From an uncultured Granulosicoccaceae bacterium (lineage in GTDB: Bacteria; Pseudomonadota; Gammaproteobacteria; Granulosicoccales; Granulosicoccaceae), in contig CALLOA010000092.1 of NCBI GenBank assembly GCA_938005265.1, forward strand, positions 1 to 44,367: DNA of 44,367 nt, in the 5' to 3' direction. The notes beneath the pieces are model-generated. The model searched no databases. It had not been told where the DNA came from and saw nothing but the letters and a program-made list of their open reading frames with translations. Every line of letters starts with the position of its first letter. Within the stretch, counting starts at the first letter, position 1. Positions 25,565-35,470 of the stretch are shown here, one piece after another. The translations under genes were made by a program, and so were the position numbers.

Positions 25565-26518
25565 GTGGCTTCACACGGGTATGAAGACGGCAGGCTGGAC
25601 CTGCCCTTTGTTGGTATCTGCACTTTTGGCAAATATCCTTATGTTTCCGACTGGGATGCTATCGACGCAGATGTTGCGGTTCTTGGAGCGCCGTTTGATT
25701 TTGGCTGCCAATGGCGGTCCGGTGCTCGTATGGGGCCGCGAGGCATTCGTGAGGCGTCTACATTATTTTCGTTTGGTCATGCTGGCGCTTATGACCATGA
25801 AGATGATGTTGTTTACCTGCCTGCAGAATCAACTCGCATAGTTGATATTGGTGACGCTGACATAGTCCACACGGACACCATGAAAAGTCACGCCAATATC
25901 GAATTTGCCGTGCGCAAGATTCTTGCAGCTGGGGCGGTTCCTGTGGTTATGGGAGGCGACCATTCTGTGAACATTCCCTGTGTTAATGCATTCTCTGGCG
26001 AAAAGCCGTTTCATCTGGTCCAGATTGATGCGCATCTGGATTTTGTTGATGAGCGTCATGGTGTGCGTTACGGTCATGGTAACCCGATGCGCCGCGCTGC
26101 TGAAAAGGAATACGTGAGTGGCTTAAGTCAGATTGGCATTCGTAATGTATCGTCAACTTCGAGAGAGGGCTATGAAGATGCGCGTCGCATGGGGTCTGAT
26201 ATCCAGTCGGTCAGACAGTTCAGGAAAATGGGAGTTGAGGCGATGTTAAACCGGATTCCTGAAAACACACGCTATTATGTGACGATTGATATCGACGCGT
26301 TTGATCCTTCCATTGCCGCAGGCACCGGTACGCCGAGCCATGGCGGGTTTTACTACTATGAAGTGCTGGAGTTGCTGGATGGACTCTGCAAACGCGGGTC
26401 GATTGTTGGATTGGATCTGGTCGAAGTGGCACCAGACTATGACCCGACCACGTCCACCAGCACGCTCGCCGCGCAGATATTGATGAATACCATCGGGCGA
26501 ATACTGCATCATCGATAA
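25565..26518 (+). CDS. Agmatinase-family ureohydrolase
   Basis: A binuclear-manganese hydrolase of the arginase/agmatinase fold that cleaves a guanidino group to release urea. Seen: the metal ligands in GGDHS (H133), DAHLD (D155, H157, D159) and DIDAFDP (D242, D244), plus HGNPMRRA and GTGTPSHGGFYYYEV in substrate-loop positions. The 317 aa are normal. DAHLDFVDERHGVRYGHG differs from the classic agmatinase DAHTDTY segment, so the substrate may be guanidinobutyrate, guanidinopropionate or another guanidine compound rather than agmatine (inference). The start is GTG 25565, with AAGG about nine bases upstream. A stem-loop follows it, and the dehalogenase-like gene is 91 bp downstream on the same strand. 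No polyamine genes are nearby. Confidence 0.88.
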   Translation: MASHGYEDGRLDLPFVGICTFGKYPYVSDWDAIDADVAVLGAPFDFGCQWRSGARMGPRGIREASTLFSFGHAGAYDHEDDVVYLPAESTRIVDIGDADIVHTDTMKSHANIEFAVRKILAAGAVPVVMGGDHSVNIPCVNAFSGEKPFHLVQIDAHLDFVDERHGVRYGHGNPMRRAAEKEYVSGLSQIGIRNVSSTSREGYEDARRMGSDIQSVRQFRKMGVEAMLNRIPENTRYYVTIDIDAFDPSIAAGTGTPSHGGFYYYEVLELLDGLCKRGSIVGLDLVEVAPDYDPTTSTSTLAAQILMNTIGRILHHR

Positions 26519-26522
26519 CAAG

Positions 26523-26552
26523 CTGTCAGTCGATACTTTATGACAGTTTTTA
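26523..26552 (+). terminator. Candidate intrinsic terminator after the ureohydrolase gene
   Basis: CTGTCA (26523-26528) pairs with TGACAG (26541-26546), followed by TTTTTAG. The loop is 12 nt and the stem short, so it may be only partly effective ahead of the next gene. Confidence 0.45.
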
Positions 26553-26579
26553 GTCAGTTAGAAATTAGTCAGTTAGAAA
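26550..26579. repeat. 15-bp perfect tandem duplication
   Basis: TTAGTCAGTTAGAAA occurs twice in direct succession (26550-26564 and 26565-26579), between the ureohydrolase and the dehalogenase-like gene. It begins inside the T run of the candidate terminator. Confidence 0.95.
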
Positions 26580-26609
26580 AAAGCTCAAGATTCATTAGAG
26601 AGCCAGCAG

Positions 26610-27350
26610 ATGAAAAAGCGATTAGGCGAATACAAAGCGTTGACCTTCGATGTTTATGGCACGTTGATCGATTGGGAAAGCGGAATGGTCGCAGCATTAA
26701 AACCGCTGACCGATCGTGTTGGCTTTAGCCTGACTCGCGATGAAATACTGCAAGCGCATGCCTATTACGAATCAACCTCGCAACGCCAGACGCCAGCCAA
26801 AAAATATTATGATTTGCTTGCTGTTGTTTACCGGCGTCTGGCTGAGGAATGGGGTGTGGATGTCAGCTGGGAGGAATGCCAGGCCTATGGTCTTTCTGTG
26901 CGTCAGTGGCCTGCGTTCGAAGATAGTGCTGAGTCACTGAATTACCTTAAACAGCATTACAAGTTGATTGTGCTGAGCAATACCGATAATTCAAGTTTCT
27001 CTGGTTCCAATGCGCGACTGGGTGTAAATTTTGATGCTGTCTACACGGCAGAAGATATTGGTAGTTACAAACCAGATGAGCGGAATTTTGATTATATGCT
27101 GGAGAATTTGGAGCGCATCGGAATTCGAAAGAATGAAATTCTACACACAGCTGAAAGCATGTTTCATGATCATGCTCCGGCCAACAAACATGAACTGGAT
27201 AATTGCTGGATCTATCGTCGCCACGAAAAACAGGGTTTTGGCGCTACGATGAATCCGGGTGAAATGCCACACTATGACTTTCAGTTCAATAGCATGAAGG
27301 ACATGGTCAAGGCTCATCAACTGGAGTGTGGCAAGTCAACTGCCAGCTAA
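26610..27350 (+). CDS. HAD-superfamily hydrolase, haloacid dehalogenase type II-like
   Basis: A haloacid-dehalogenase-fold hydrolase with an Asp nucleophile. Seen: motif I FDVYGTLIDWESG (nucleophile D14), motif II VLSNTDNSSF, and motif III SYKPDERNFDYML followed by HTAESMFHDHAPANKHELDNCWIYRR. The HDHxPA motif III region differs from the SSNxWD of proven L-2-haloacid dehalogenases, so dehalogenation is not established; it could be a phosphatase or another hydrolase. The 246 aa are usual. The ATG at 26610 has only a weak ribosome-binding site. It is on the same strand as the ureohydrolase, forming a two-gene set flanked by minus-strand genes. A functional link between the two is speculative. 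Confidence 0.85.
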   Translation: MKKRLGEYKALTFDVYGTLIDWESGMVAALKPLTDRVGFSLTRDEILQAHAYYESTSQRQTPAKKYYDLLAVVYRRLAEEWGVDVSWEECQAYGLSVRQWPAFEDSAESLNYLKQHYKLIVLSNTDNSSFSGSNARLGVNFDAVYTAEDIGSYKPDERNFDYMLENLERIGIRKNEILHTAESMFHDHAPANKHELDNCWIYRRHEKQGFGATMNPGEMPHYDFQFNSMKDMVKAHQLECGKSTAS

Positions 27351-27486
27351 GTGTTTTTGTCTGATCAGCAGTCGCTAGCGTGAGTCAACGCCAGTAAATT
27401 TTTATTTGTTGGATCAGTGTCTACTTGGGTTAGATGCCAGAATTTTTCTTTAACTGTTTTTAGCCACTCTTTAGCCGCATTTTTTA

Positions 27487-28548
27487 CTATTCGCCGGTAC
27501 TACTTAGGGCCCTGACAGATTCAATCATGACGGCCAGATTATCCGGATTTACAAACTGGTGAATACCGTGCCCCAGATTAAATACATGACCCGGGCCCGT
27601 GCCATAGCTGTCGATGACTTTTTTTACTTCCGCCTGTATGGATTCAGGCGAACCATAAAGAACAGAAGGATCCAGGTTGCCCTGCAGTGCCACTTTGCCG
27701 CCAGTTAGTTTGCGCGCGACTGATAGCTCGGTAGTCCAGTCAACGCCCAAGGCATCACATCCGGTATCAGCCATTTTATCCAGCCATTGACCACCGTTTT
27801 TAGTGAACAGAACCACGGGTATTTTTACACCTTCATGTGTGCGAGCCAACGCGTCAACAACCTGTTGCATATAATGCAACGAAAATTCCAGATAGCGTTC
27901 GCGTGACAGAACACCGCCCCAAGTGTCGAAGATCATCAGTGCTTGTGCACCGGCTTCTATTTGTGCGTTAAGGTAGTCAGCCACCGAGACAGCAATTTTT
28001 TCAAGCAATCGGTGCATCAATACAGGCTCGCTAAACATCAAGCCCTTCACTTTTGAAAAATCTTTGCTGCCGGCACCTTCGACCATATAGGTGGCGAGCG
28101 TCCAGGGGCTACCTGAGAAGCCGATCAGTGGTACCTGGCCATCTATCTCCCGCCTTGTGACGCTGATTGCGTTCATTACATACTGCAATTCATTATTCGG
28201 ATCAGGGCGCGGTAAAGCTTCTATGTCTGCAGCGGTTCTGACCGGCTTGTCAAAACGCGGGCCTTCTCCGGCCTCGAACCGCAGACCCAGGCCCATGGCA
28301 TCGGGTATGGTCAGTATGTCGGAAAAAATGATCGCAGCATCCAGCGGAAATCTGCGCAGTGGTTGCATGGTGACTTCGCAAGCGAGGTCTGCTGTTCTGC
28401 ACAGAGTCATGAAGTCGCCTGCCTGCTCCCGCACCTTGCGATATTCCGGCAGGTAACGGCCAGCCTGGCGCATCACCCAGACCGGCGTTCGCGGTACGGG
28501 TTGCCTGTTCAGCGCGCGCAGGAATAAATCGTTTTGCAGGTTTGACAA
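27487..28548 (-). CDS. hemE: Uroporphyrinogen decarboxylase
   Basis: Decarboxylates the four acetate side chains of uroporphyrinogen III to give coproporphyrinogen III in heme synthesis, without cofactors. Length (353 aa) is standard. Seen: [16 protein letters not shown] near the N terminus, [48 protein letters not shown] and [19 protein letters not shown]. The start codon is TTG at 28548, with AGGGG seven bases upstream, only two bases after the gltD stop, so the two are translationally coupled. gltD-hemE adjacency is usual in pseudomonads, but there gltB comes just before gltD. Confidence 0.97.
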   Translation of the reverse strand: MSNLQNDLFLRALNRQPVPRTPVWVMRQAGRYLPEYRKVREQAGDFMTLCRTADLACEVTMQPLRRFPLDAAIIFSDILTIPDAMGLGLRFEAGEGPRFDKPVRTAADIEALPRPDPNNELQYVMNAISVTRREIDGQVPLIGFSGSPWTLATYMVEGAGSKDFSKVKGLMFSEPVLMHRLLEKIAVSVADYLNAQIEAGAQALMIFDTWGGVLSRERYLEFSLHYMQQVVDALARTHEGVKIPVVLFTKNGGQWLDKMADTGCDALGVDWTTELSVARKLTGGKVALQGNLDPSVLYGSPESIQAEVKKVIDSYGTGPGHVFNLGHGIHQFVNPDNLAVMIESVRALSSTGE

Positions 28549-28550
28549 TC

Positions 28551-30071
<1,521 letters not shown>

Positions 30072-30080
<9 letters not shown>

Positions 30081-30518
30081 AATCGCCTTGATTTGACTGC
30101 TGACCTCGGACATATCGGCGCGACCTTGCAGCTGGCCTTTGAGTTTGCCCATAACCTTGCCCATGTCCTTCATGGAGCTGGCGCCGACTTCATCGATGGT
30201 TTTCCTGATCAGTGACTCTATCTCCTCGGCCGGCATCGCTTCGGGCATGTATTCTTTGAGAATGACGAGTTCGGCTTCTTCTTTGGCCTGCAAATCATCA
30301 CGGCCAGCTTCCTGGTATTGAGCGATAGACTCCTTGCGCTGTTTAACCATTTTTTCCAGCACGCTGAGCAGTCCTTCCTCGTCGAGATCAGTTCGATCAT
30401 CCACCTCGCGCTGCTTTATCGCCGCTGAAACCAGTCGCAAAGTGCCCAGGCGCTCCTTGTCCTTGGCCTTCATGGCGGTTTTTATGTCATCCAGGATTTT
30501 GTCTTTTGTGCTGCTCAT
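30072..30518 (-). CDS. yqeY: YqeY/GatB-domain protein
   Basis: A small cytoplasmic helical protein related to the tRNA-binding tail domain of GatB amidotransferase; its exact role is unproven. Seen: MKAKDKERLGTLRLVSAAIKQREVD, KMVKQRKESIAQYQEAGRDDLQAKEEAELVILKEYMPEAM and a C-terminal GKVMGKLKGQLQGRADMSEVSSQIKAIL, which are family hallmarks. The frame is open to 30674, but ATG 30518 gives the normal 148 aa. It follows rpsU on the same strand, as in pseudomonads, although 483 bp away here, and it is followed by gltD rather than dnaG. Its stop codon lies in a tandem duplication. Confidence 0.95.
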
Positions 30519-31001
30519 GGCTGTGAATCCGTTTTCCCGATTTAACCTGCTAACTCTAACATTTTTACGCCCTATTGCTGTCGTTTGAGCACTTTTTAGT
30601 GCTGCATTTTGAGCTGGTCGACCGAACAAACAATGAGATGTTGCCAGCTCGCCTCTGTAAACAAGTTTGGGCAAGCCAGTTTGGCAGGTCTTGCGTGGGG
30701 TGCTTTTTTGTCGACGATGTTGCGTCTATGAACAGGGTATACCGGGGATGCCCGGTAGAGGAGGAAAGAAACCAACTTTAAAGCGATTGGTTGGTCAGCA
30801 GAATACCAGGGGATAATTGCAGCGCCATTGAGGCCCTGCATCTTCCGAACCTACCAATTTTCCGACCCTGCAAAACAGGCCGCTATTTCAAACCGAAAGT
30901 TAAGATGGCAGGCCAAAAGGCGTTATACGCACGCATTTTGAGCTTACCACTAACAAAAAAATTTAATAATGCAGTGCACTTCTGCACTAAAGCCTGATGG
31001 C
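30519..31001 (-). other. Long rpsU-yqeY gap (483 bp), no gene seen
   Basis: Open frames here on both strands lack family signatures, ribosome-binding sites and plausible composition, and I do not call them. The region holds the rpsU terminator at one end and a small perfect stem-loop GCACT-TTTT-AGTGC (30588-30601) near the yqeY start. The gap is longer than expected between two genes that are often co-transcribed. No tRNA-like or other RNA structure was recognised. Confidence 0.5.
30955..30988 (-). terminator. Candidate terminator after rpsU
   Basis: On the minus strand AGTGCA and TGCACT (30988-30983 and 30978-30973) form a 6-bp stem with a GAAG loop. A T7 run follows 11 bases later (complement of 30955-30961). 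A second small stem AGCC/GGCT overlaps the rpsU stop. This may attenuate transcription between rpsU and yqeY. Confidence 0.45.
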
Positions 31002-31217
31002 TTAGTACATGCGTACGCGACGTGCATTTTCTTTGGCCAGCTTTTTCTGGTGGCGCTTTACAGCAGCAGCAGCTTTTCGCTTTCGCTCAGAGGTGGGTTT
31101 TTCGTAAAATTCACGACGCCTTGTTTCAGTTAGCACACCCGCTTTCTCGCAGGCGCGTTTGAAACGGCGCAGTGCCATTTCAAAGGGCTCGTTTTCTTTC
31201 ACACGCACTGATGGCAT
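31002..31217 (-). CDS. rpsU: 30S ribosomal protein bS21
   Basis: A small basic ribosomal protein on the 30S platform near the anti-Shine-Dalgarno region of 16S rRNA. The 71 residues from ATG 31217 match the family exactly: [41 protein letters not shown], then the basic [15 protein letters not shown]-type tail ending in RVRMY. An upstream in-frame extension to 31268 is not conserved and is rejected. The gene is divergent from tsaD with a 412-bp gap, a classical gammaproteobacterial arrangement. yqeY follows. Confidence 0.97.
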   Translation of the reverse strand: MPSVRVKENEPFEMALRRFKRACEKAGVLTETRRREFYEKPTSERKRKAAAAVKRHQKKLAKENARRVRMY

Positions 31218-31629
31218 ATGAGCTATCCGTCTGGTTCGGGTTGCTCGTACGGTTACGAGGCATACCAATTTTAATAAATGACCCTGGACCCAGTCATTGA
31301 CTGAGCTAGCGGGCCGCCATGTAAATTGTTCTTTTGCTTAGAGAGCTTTGCCGAAGCTTTTGCCCGCTTTTGCCTATACGGCCGGCGCGGCGGCCAGCAT
31401 TTGCTAGCAGCTTTTGCTAGATAACTCTTGCCAACTTAAACTAGCAGACAACCTGTTTATGGAAACAGTAAAAGAGTAAAATCACCAAGCAAGCCGGTAA
31501 GTATACAACGAATTTTCTCCACAACAAAGAAATAGCTGCAGCCTCTCGTCATCATGGCCGCAAAACTAAGCCGCAAAACTAAGCGCTTGGCAGCTGATTC
31601 AAGATAAAGCCACTAAAGCAAACTATCAT
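31218..31629. promoter_or_regulatory. Divergent rpsU / tsaD intergenic region with short repeats (412 bp)
   Basis: No gene is seen. It must hold promoters for rpsU (minus) and tsaD (plus), but no textbook -35/-10 pair stands out. Notable elements are GCTTTTGCC twice with 10-bp period (31356-31364 and 31366-31374), TTTGCTAG twice (31400-31407 and 31413-31420), a GC-rich inverted repeat GGCCG/CGGCC (31380-31384 and 31391-31395), a CTGTTT/AAACAG stem-loop near 31450-31466, and the 13-bp duplication listed separately. Confidence 0.5.
31558..31583. repeat. 13-bp perfect tandem duplication upstream of tsaD
   Basis: CCGCAAAACTAAG occurs twice in succession (31558-31570 and 31571-31583), about 45 bp before the tsaD ATG, where it could alter promoter spacing or leader length. 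Confidence 0.95.
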
Positions 31630-32694
31630 ATGCAAATCCTGGGCATAGAATCTTCCTGTGACGAAACCGGCATCGCCTTGTATGACACCCGGAAAGGTTT
31701 GCTGGGGCATGTTCTTCATAGTCAGATTGATTTACATGCAGCCTATGGTGGTGTCGTCCCGGAGCTGGCTTCACGTGATCATATTCGCCGTTTATGCCCA
31801 TTAATCAATGATTTATTGAAAAAGTCGGGCTGTTCTCTGACGTCCCTGGATGGTGTAGCTTTTACCACAGGGCCGGGGCTGGCCGGTGCGCTTCTGACGG
31901 GTGCCATGGCTGCCCGCTCCTTGGCATGGGCGCTGGATATCCCTGCACTCGGTGTACATCATATGGAGGGGCACTTGTTGTCCCCGATGCTGGACGCGGA
32001 TGCTCCTGAGCCGCCTTTTGTCTGCTTGCTGGTATCCGGTGGTCATTCGCAGCTGGTCCGTGTTGATGCGGTCGGAAAATACAGCTTTCTCGGAGACACT
32101 CTGGATGATGCGGCCGGCGAAGCGTTCGATAAGACTGCAAAGATGCTTGGCTTGCCATACCCCGGTGGCCCGCACCTGGCGAAGCTGGCCGAATCGGGTA
32201 ATCCGGAGTCTTTTGCGTTCCCCCGGCCAATGACTGACCGGGCCGGCCTCGACTTCAGTTTTAGCGGATTGAAGACAGCCGCGATTACTGCTTACCGAAA
32301 AGCCGGGGAAGGTTTTGCCTTGGCTGGTCAGGAGCAACAATTACATGCTGACATCGCTGCTTCTTTTCAGGCAGCAATTGTTGAAACCCTGCAGATAAAG
32401 TGTTTGCGAGCATTGCAGCAGGAAAACTTGTCACGGCTGGTTGTGTGCGGAGGGGTCAGTGCCAATCGTCACTTGCGTGAGTGCTTTTCTGCCAACATTG
32501 GTAGTCAATCCATCGCTGGTGAAGCAGTATCCATCAGCTACCCGTCGCTGGAATTTTGTACCGATAACGGCGCTATGATTGCTTTGGCCGGTGCTCTGCG
32601 GCTTCAGGCAGGTGAATCTGCGGCGTTGGACGTCAGCGTCCGTTCAAGATGGCCACTGTCAGAACTTGCCGAACCCGGGCAAATAAAAGCTTGA
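31630..32694 (+). CDS. tsaD: tRNA N6-adenosine threonylcarbamoyltransferase TsaD
   Basis: Transfers the threonylcarbamoyl group to A37 of ANN-decoding tRNAs (t6A), together with TsaB, TsaE and TsaC. It is 354 aa. Seen: ASKHA-fold start [27 protein letters not shown], the metal-binding [10 protein letters not shown] (H111 and H115), [53 protein letters not shown] and [10 protein letters not shown]. The ATG at 31630 is the family start but has no clear Shine-Dalgarno. It is convergent with plsY (27-bp gap) and divergent from rpsU. Confidence 0.97.
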   Translation: MQILGIESSCDETGIALYDTRKGLLGHVLHSQIDLHAAYGGVVPELASRDHIRRLCPLINDLLKKSGCSLTSLDGVAFTTGPGLAGALLTGAMAARSLAWALDIPALGVHHMEGHLLSPMLDADAPEPPFVCLLVSGGHSQLVRVDAVGKYSFLGDTLDDAAGEAFDKTAKMLGLPYPGGPHLAKLAESGNPESFAFPRPMTDRAGLDFSFSGLKTAAITAYRKAGEGFALAGQEQQLHADIAASFQAAIVETLQIKCLRALQQENLSRLVVCGGVSANRHLRECFSANIGSQSIAGEAVSISYPSLEFCTDNGAMIALAGALRLQAGESAALDVSVRSRWPLSELAEPGQIKA

Positions 32695-32721
32695 GAAACG
32701 CGCAGCCAGAGTGTCGGTTTA

Positions 32722-33333
32722 TTAACCTTTATCGGCTTGCGCATTCTTGCGTTGGCCGAGGCGCGGTTCTTCGCCACTCATCAACCGCTTTATATTGTCC
32801 CGATGGCGCCAGAACAGCAGTACCGACATGATAGCGAGTACTATTGCGGTAGTTGTCCTTCCGGACAGTATAAATAGCAGTGGTACGGCGGCGAATGTAA
32901 CCAAGGCTGCCAGCGAAGATATGCGAAATACTAGACACGTGGCAAGCCAGATGGCTATTGCAAGCAAGCCTGTCACCCAATGGGTGCCGAGTAGCGTACC
33001 AAGACCTGTGGCCACACCTTTGCCACCGCGAAAACCAAAAAAGACGGGGAATATGTGGCCAACAACCGAAGCCACGCCGATTGCTGCAACCCAAGCCAGC
33101 GGCAGAGAGGCGAACTGGGCAATCACTGTCGGTAGTAAGCCCTTTAGCATGTCGCCGACTAATGTCATGGCTGCAGCTTTTTTACCGCCAAGGCGAAGGA
33201 CATTGGTAGCTCCGGGGTTGCCAGAGCCTGTCGTACGCGGATCGGGCAGTCCAAACAGCCGGCATACAAGCACGGCGCTGGACAAAGAGCCCAATAAATA
33301 GGCTAGTAAAAGCAGTAGCAATGCGACAATCAC
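32722..33333 (-). CDS. plsY: Glycerol-3-phosphate acyltransferase PlsY
   Basis: An inner-membrane enzyme that acylates glycerol-3-phosphate from acyl-phosphate, the first step of phospholipid synthesis. Seen: LLAYLLGSLSSAVLVCRLFG, the conserved GSGNPGATNVLR loop, GDMLKGLLP, GHIFPVFFGFRGGKGVATGLG (active-site loops), and a C-terminal cytoplasmic RHRDNIKRLMSGEEPRLGQ. The frame is open far upstream, but GTG 33333 has GGAGA seven bases before it and starts right at the first helix, giving the usual 203 aa. It is divergent from the BioC-like gene. No folB lies beside it. Confidence 0.95.
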   Translation of the reverse strand: MIVALLLLLLAYLLGSLSSAVLVCRLFGLPDPRTTGSGNPGATNVLRLGGKKAAAMTLVGDMLKGLLPTVIAQFASLPLAWVAAIGVASVVGHIFPVFFGFRGGKGVATGLGTLLGTHWVTGLLAIAIWLATCLVFRISSLAALVTFAAVPLLFILSGRTTTAIVLAIMSVLLFWRHRDNIKRLMSGEEPRLGQRKNAQADKG

Positions 33334-33480
33334 GAATGTCTCCAGATGCCAGTCGGAAAATGAGCGTTTGCTGGCCTGGCGCCAGCGCATCAACTGCGCG
33401 TAACAGTGAAGCAGAATCCATCGGGATTCAAGGAAATATCGTTTCAGGTCTGACTTGCCATTGCGGTTTTGGATTGCATC

Positions 33481-34509
33481 ATGGCTGATGAGTTTGCAGT
33501 TGAGAGTCTGCGCCTTGCCAGGCGTGCGTTTGGCAGGGCCGCTGGCGCAAGGCCGGAGGATTCTGATGCCGATATGATTCCGCGAATTTTGTCGGAGCGT
33601 CTTATGGAGAGACTGTCCAGTCTGGCAATCGAGCCCGCCGTTGTGCTGGATGTGGGGAGTGCTTTGCCGCACAGGCAGCAGCAATTGATGCAATTATATC
33701 CTGCAGCCGTGAGCTTGCGTGCCGTATGGCATGAGCTGCAGTGCGATCAGGCCGGTCACGCAGAGTCGGCTGAACCAGAAAACAATCGGCTCAGCGGAAG
33801 TAAAACAGCTTCTTCGGTAGTTGGTTTAGCCGGCCAGGTGGCCGCAAGAGCAGTTGCAAGCGTGGTGGCAAAGTCGGCGACGGTGTTGCCGGGGAAATTC
33901 CACGGCCTGTTGCCAGCATCAAGAGCCTATGGTGAATTTGCCACAGACCCCTGTGCCTTGCCGCTGCGGGATGCCAGTGTTGATTTGGTGGTTGCCTGCC
34001 AGGTGTTGCCTTGGTGTCCGCTGCCGGGCTCGCTTTTTGCCGAAATACATCGTGTTCTAACCCCGGGTGGTGCTTTTTTCTGGAGTAGTGTCGGGCCGGA
34101 TACATTGCAGGAGTACAGACAGTTATGGGCGGCAATTGATAGCTACCCGCATGTCTTCGGACTTTATGACATGCATGATCTTGGTGATGAAATGCTCAGA
34201 AGTGGATTTGACTCACCGGTACTGGATCGTGAAAACCTGACGATCAACTACCAGTCCGTAGACCATGTCGTTGCAGATATGCGCGCAGCAGGAGCTTTCG
34301 GGCTAGCGGCTGGCCGGCGTCGTGGTTTAATGGCTTCGTCAATTGCCAAGCGGTTAGGCCGCGTTAAGGGTGGTGCAATTGATGTCACTATAGAGCATGT
34401 GCAAGGGCATGGCTGGAAATCAACCGGGCAAATCAAACGCGAAATTTCGGGGAATAATGAAGAGATCAGGATTCCTGTATCGGCAATTGGGCGCGGCTCA
34501 TCACGTTAA
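33481..34509 (+). CDS. BioC/NDUFAF5-like methyltransferase-fold protein with degenerate SAM motif
   Basis: The C-terminal two thirds match BioC-type malonyl-ACP methyltransferases: CALPLRDASVDLVVACQVLPWCP, FAEIHRVLTPGGAFFWSSVGPDTLQEYRQLW, DMHDLGDEMLRSGFDSPVLDRENLTINY. However, motif I reads VVLDVGSALPH (54-64) where the family has VLDLGCGTG or similar, and the acidic residue that holds the SAM ribose after strand 2 is replaced (AVWHE). A roughly 70-residue insertion (residues about 85-155), rich in Ala, Ser and Val, follows. At 342 aa it is longer than BioC (about 250-270). It may have lost SAM binding and gained another role, or bind a different ligand (inference). The start is ATG 33481 with GGAT upstream; TTG 33469 is less likely. 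No bio genes are adjacent. Confidence 0.8.
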   Translation: MADEFAVESLRLARRAFGRAAGARPEDSDADMIPRILSERLMERLSSLAIEPAVVLDVGSALPHRQQQLMQLYPAAVSLRAVWHELQCDQAGHAESAEPENNRLSGSKTASSVVGLAGQVAARAVASVVAKSATVLPGKFHGLLPASRAYGEFATDPCALPLRDASVDLVVACQVLPWCPLPGSLFAEIHRVLTPGGAFFWSSVGPDTLQEYRQLWAAIDSYPHVFGLYDMHDLGDEMLRSGFDSPVLDRENLTINYQSVDHVVADMRAAGAFGLAAGRRRGLMASSIAKRLGRVKGGAIDVTIEHVQGHGWKSTGQIKREISGNNEEIRIPVSAIGRGSSR

Positions 34510-34648
34510 GCTTGAATGGTAGGGCAGTGATTCATGGCGAGAGTGACTTGTTTAGGGCTATTTCTCGTAGAAAAAGAGACTCTAATGTCGGTTTGTGTTG
34601 AGCGCATTGTGGTGGACAAGCTATCATTCACACTCAGGGGATAAATGT

Positions 34649-35269
34649 TTGATTCGCAAGTTTGAAACTCCAGTGGGATCATCACGGCAAGGGTTTGCGG
34701 ACCAGGCCGTAGAATCCACTGCGCTGGTTTCCGACGGGCTTGATTCAGGCAGCGAAGAAAAAGTTAACGTAACCGTTTCAGGTGAGCAAACTTCCGAGCT
34801 GGCCTCTGCGATCAGTGAAACACAGGATACTGTGACCACGCTGGTCGTCAGCCCGAATCTGTCCATGAGTTGGCGTGCCAACCTGATGCTGGTTGCAGCG
34901 ATTGCATTTGTCTGTGTGGGATCAGCTCTCGTTTGGGCCTACTTTGGACTTTGGATGGTGCTGCCCTTTGCAGGGCTGGAAGTGTTGTTTGTAACGGCTT
35001 GTCTCTATGTGACTGTCAGGAAATTGTCAGTCAAAGAGGTGATAACGGTGGGTTCGGAAGAGATCCGGCTGGAGTGGGGATTGTATGAGCCACAGCGTTC
35101 CGTGACATTGCCGCGCCACTGGAGCACGCTTGACTATCAGTGTGATGACAACCCTTTCGAAGTGGGAAGCCTCACTGTTGGCGCCCATGGCAAGCATTAC
35201 CCTTTGGGGCTGAGCCTCGGAAGGGATGAGAAACGTATTTTATATCGCGAGCTGCATCAGTTGCTGTAG
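34649..35269 (+). CDS. DUF2244 membrane protein upstream of the cytochrome oxidase genes
   Basis: A predicted integral membrane protein of unknown function that is often found beside coxB in pseudomonads (family and context knowledge). Seen: a polar, acidic N-terminal region of about 70 residues, then two adjacent hydrophobic helices (NLMLVAAIAFVCVGSALVWAYF and VLPFAGLEVLFVTACLYVTV), then the conserved cytoplasmic part with ITVGSEEIRLEWGLYEPQRSVTLPRHWSTLDY and LGLSLGRDEKRILYRELHQLL. The frame opens at 34595. TTG 34649 is chosen because GGGG lies eight bases upstream; an ATG at 34645 is out of frame and encodes only six residues. A likely role in oxidase assembly or stability is inferred. Confidence 0.82.
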   Translation: MIRKFETPVGSSRQGFADQAVESTALVSDGLDSGSEEKVNVTVSGEQTSELASAISETQDTVTTLVVSPNLSMSWRANLMLVAAIAFVCVGSALVWAYFGLWMVLPFAGLEVLFVTACLYVTVRKLSVKEVITVGSEEIRLEWGLYEPQRSVTLPRHWSTLDYQCDDNPFEVGSLTVGAHGKHYPLGLSLGRDEKRILYRELHQLL

Positions 35270-35329
35270 GCTTACGGCCCGCGATGCAGAGCAAACTCGA
35301 TCGATAGGAAAATCTGGTGTTCACGAAGT

Positions 35330-35352
35330 CCGGCACTCAAGTAAAGTGCCGG
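35330..35352. promoter_or_regulatory. Perfect 8-bp inverted repeat upstream of coxB
   Basis: CCGGCACT (35330-35337) and AGTGCCGG (35345-35352) flank a 7-nt spacer, 119 bp before the coxB start and 61 bp after the DUF2244 stop. No T run follows, so it is either a Rho-independent-like hairpin of low strength or an operator for the oxidase operon. Confidence 0.45.
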
Positions 35353-35470
35353 CCGGTAACAAAAGTGGCGACAGGTTTTAAAACTGTCAGTGCGTGGCTG
35401 GAAACGGAATCAGCCCTTAGTGCAGATCGATTTTGCTTGAAACTGTTTAAATATTTTTGGAGAAAGATGC

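Noticed and set aside
30575-30841. Two overlapping open frames in the rpsU-yqeY gap
   Set aside because: Short, overlapping on opposite strands, with no ribosome-binding site and no recognisable protein features.
31293-31325. tRNA-like string GCTAGCTCAGTC on the minus strand between rpsU and tsaD
   Set aside because: It resembles a D-arm but there is no anticodon arm, no GGTTCGA T-arm at the right distance and no acceptor pairing.
33334-33693. Upstream in-frame extension of plsY by 120 codons
   Set aside because: It overlaps the start of the divergent BioC-like gene and does not look like protein. GTG 33333 has a strong ribosome-binding site and begins at the first helix.
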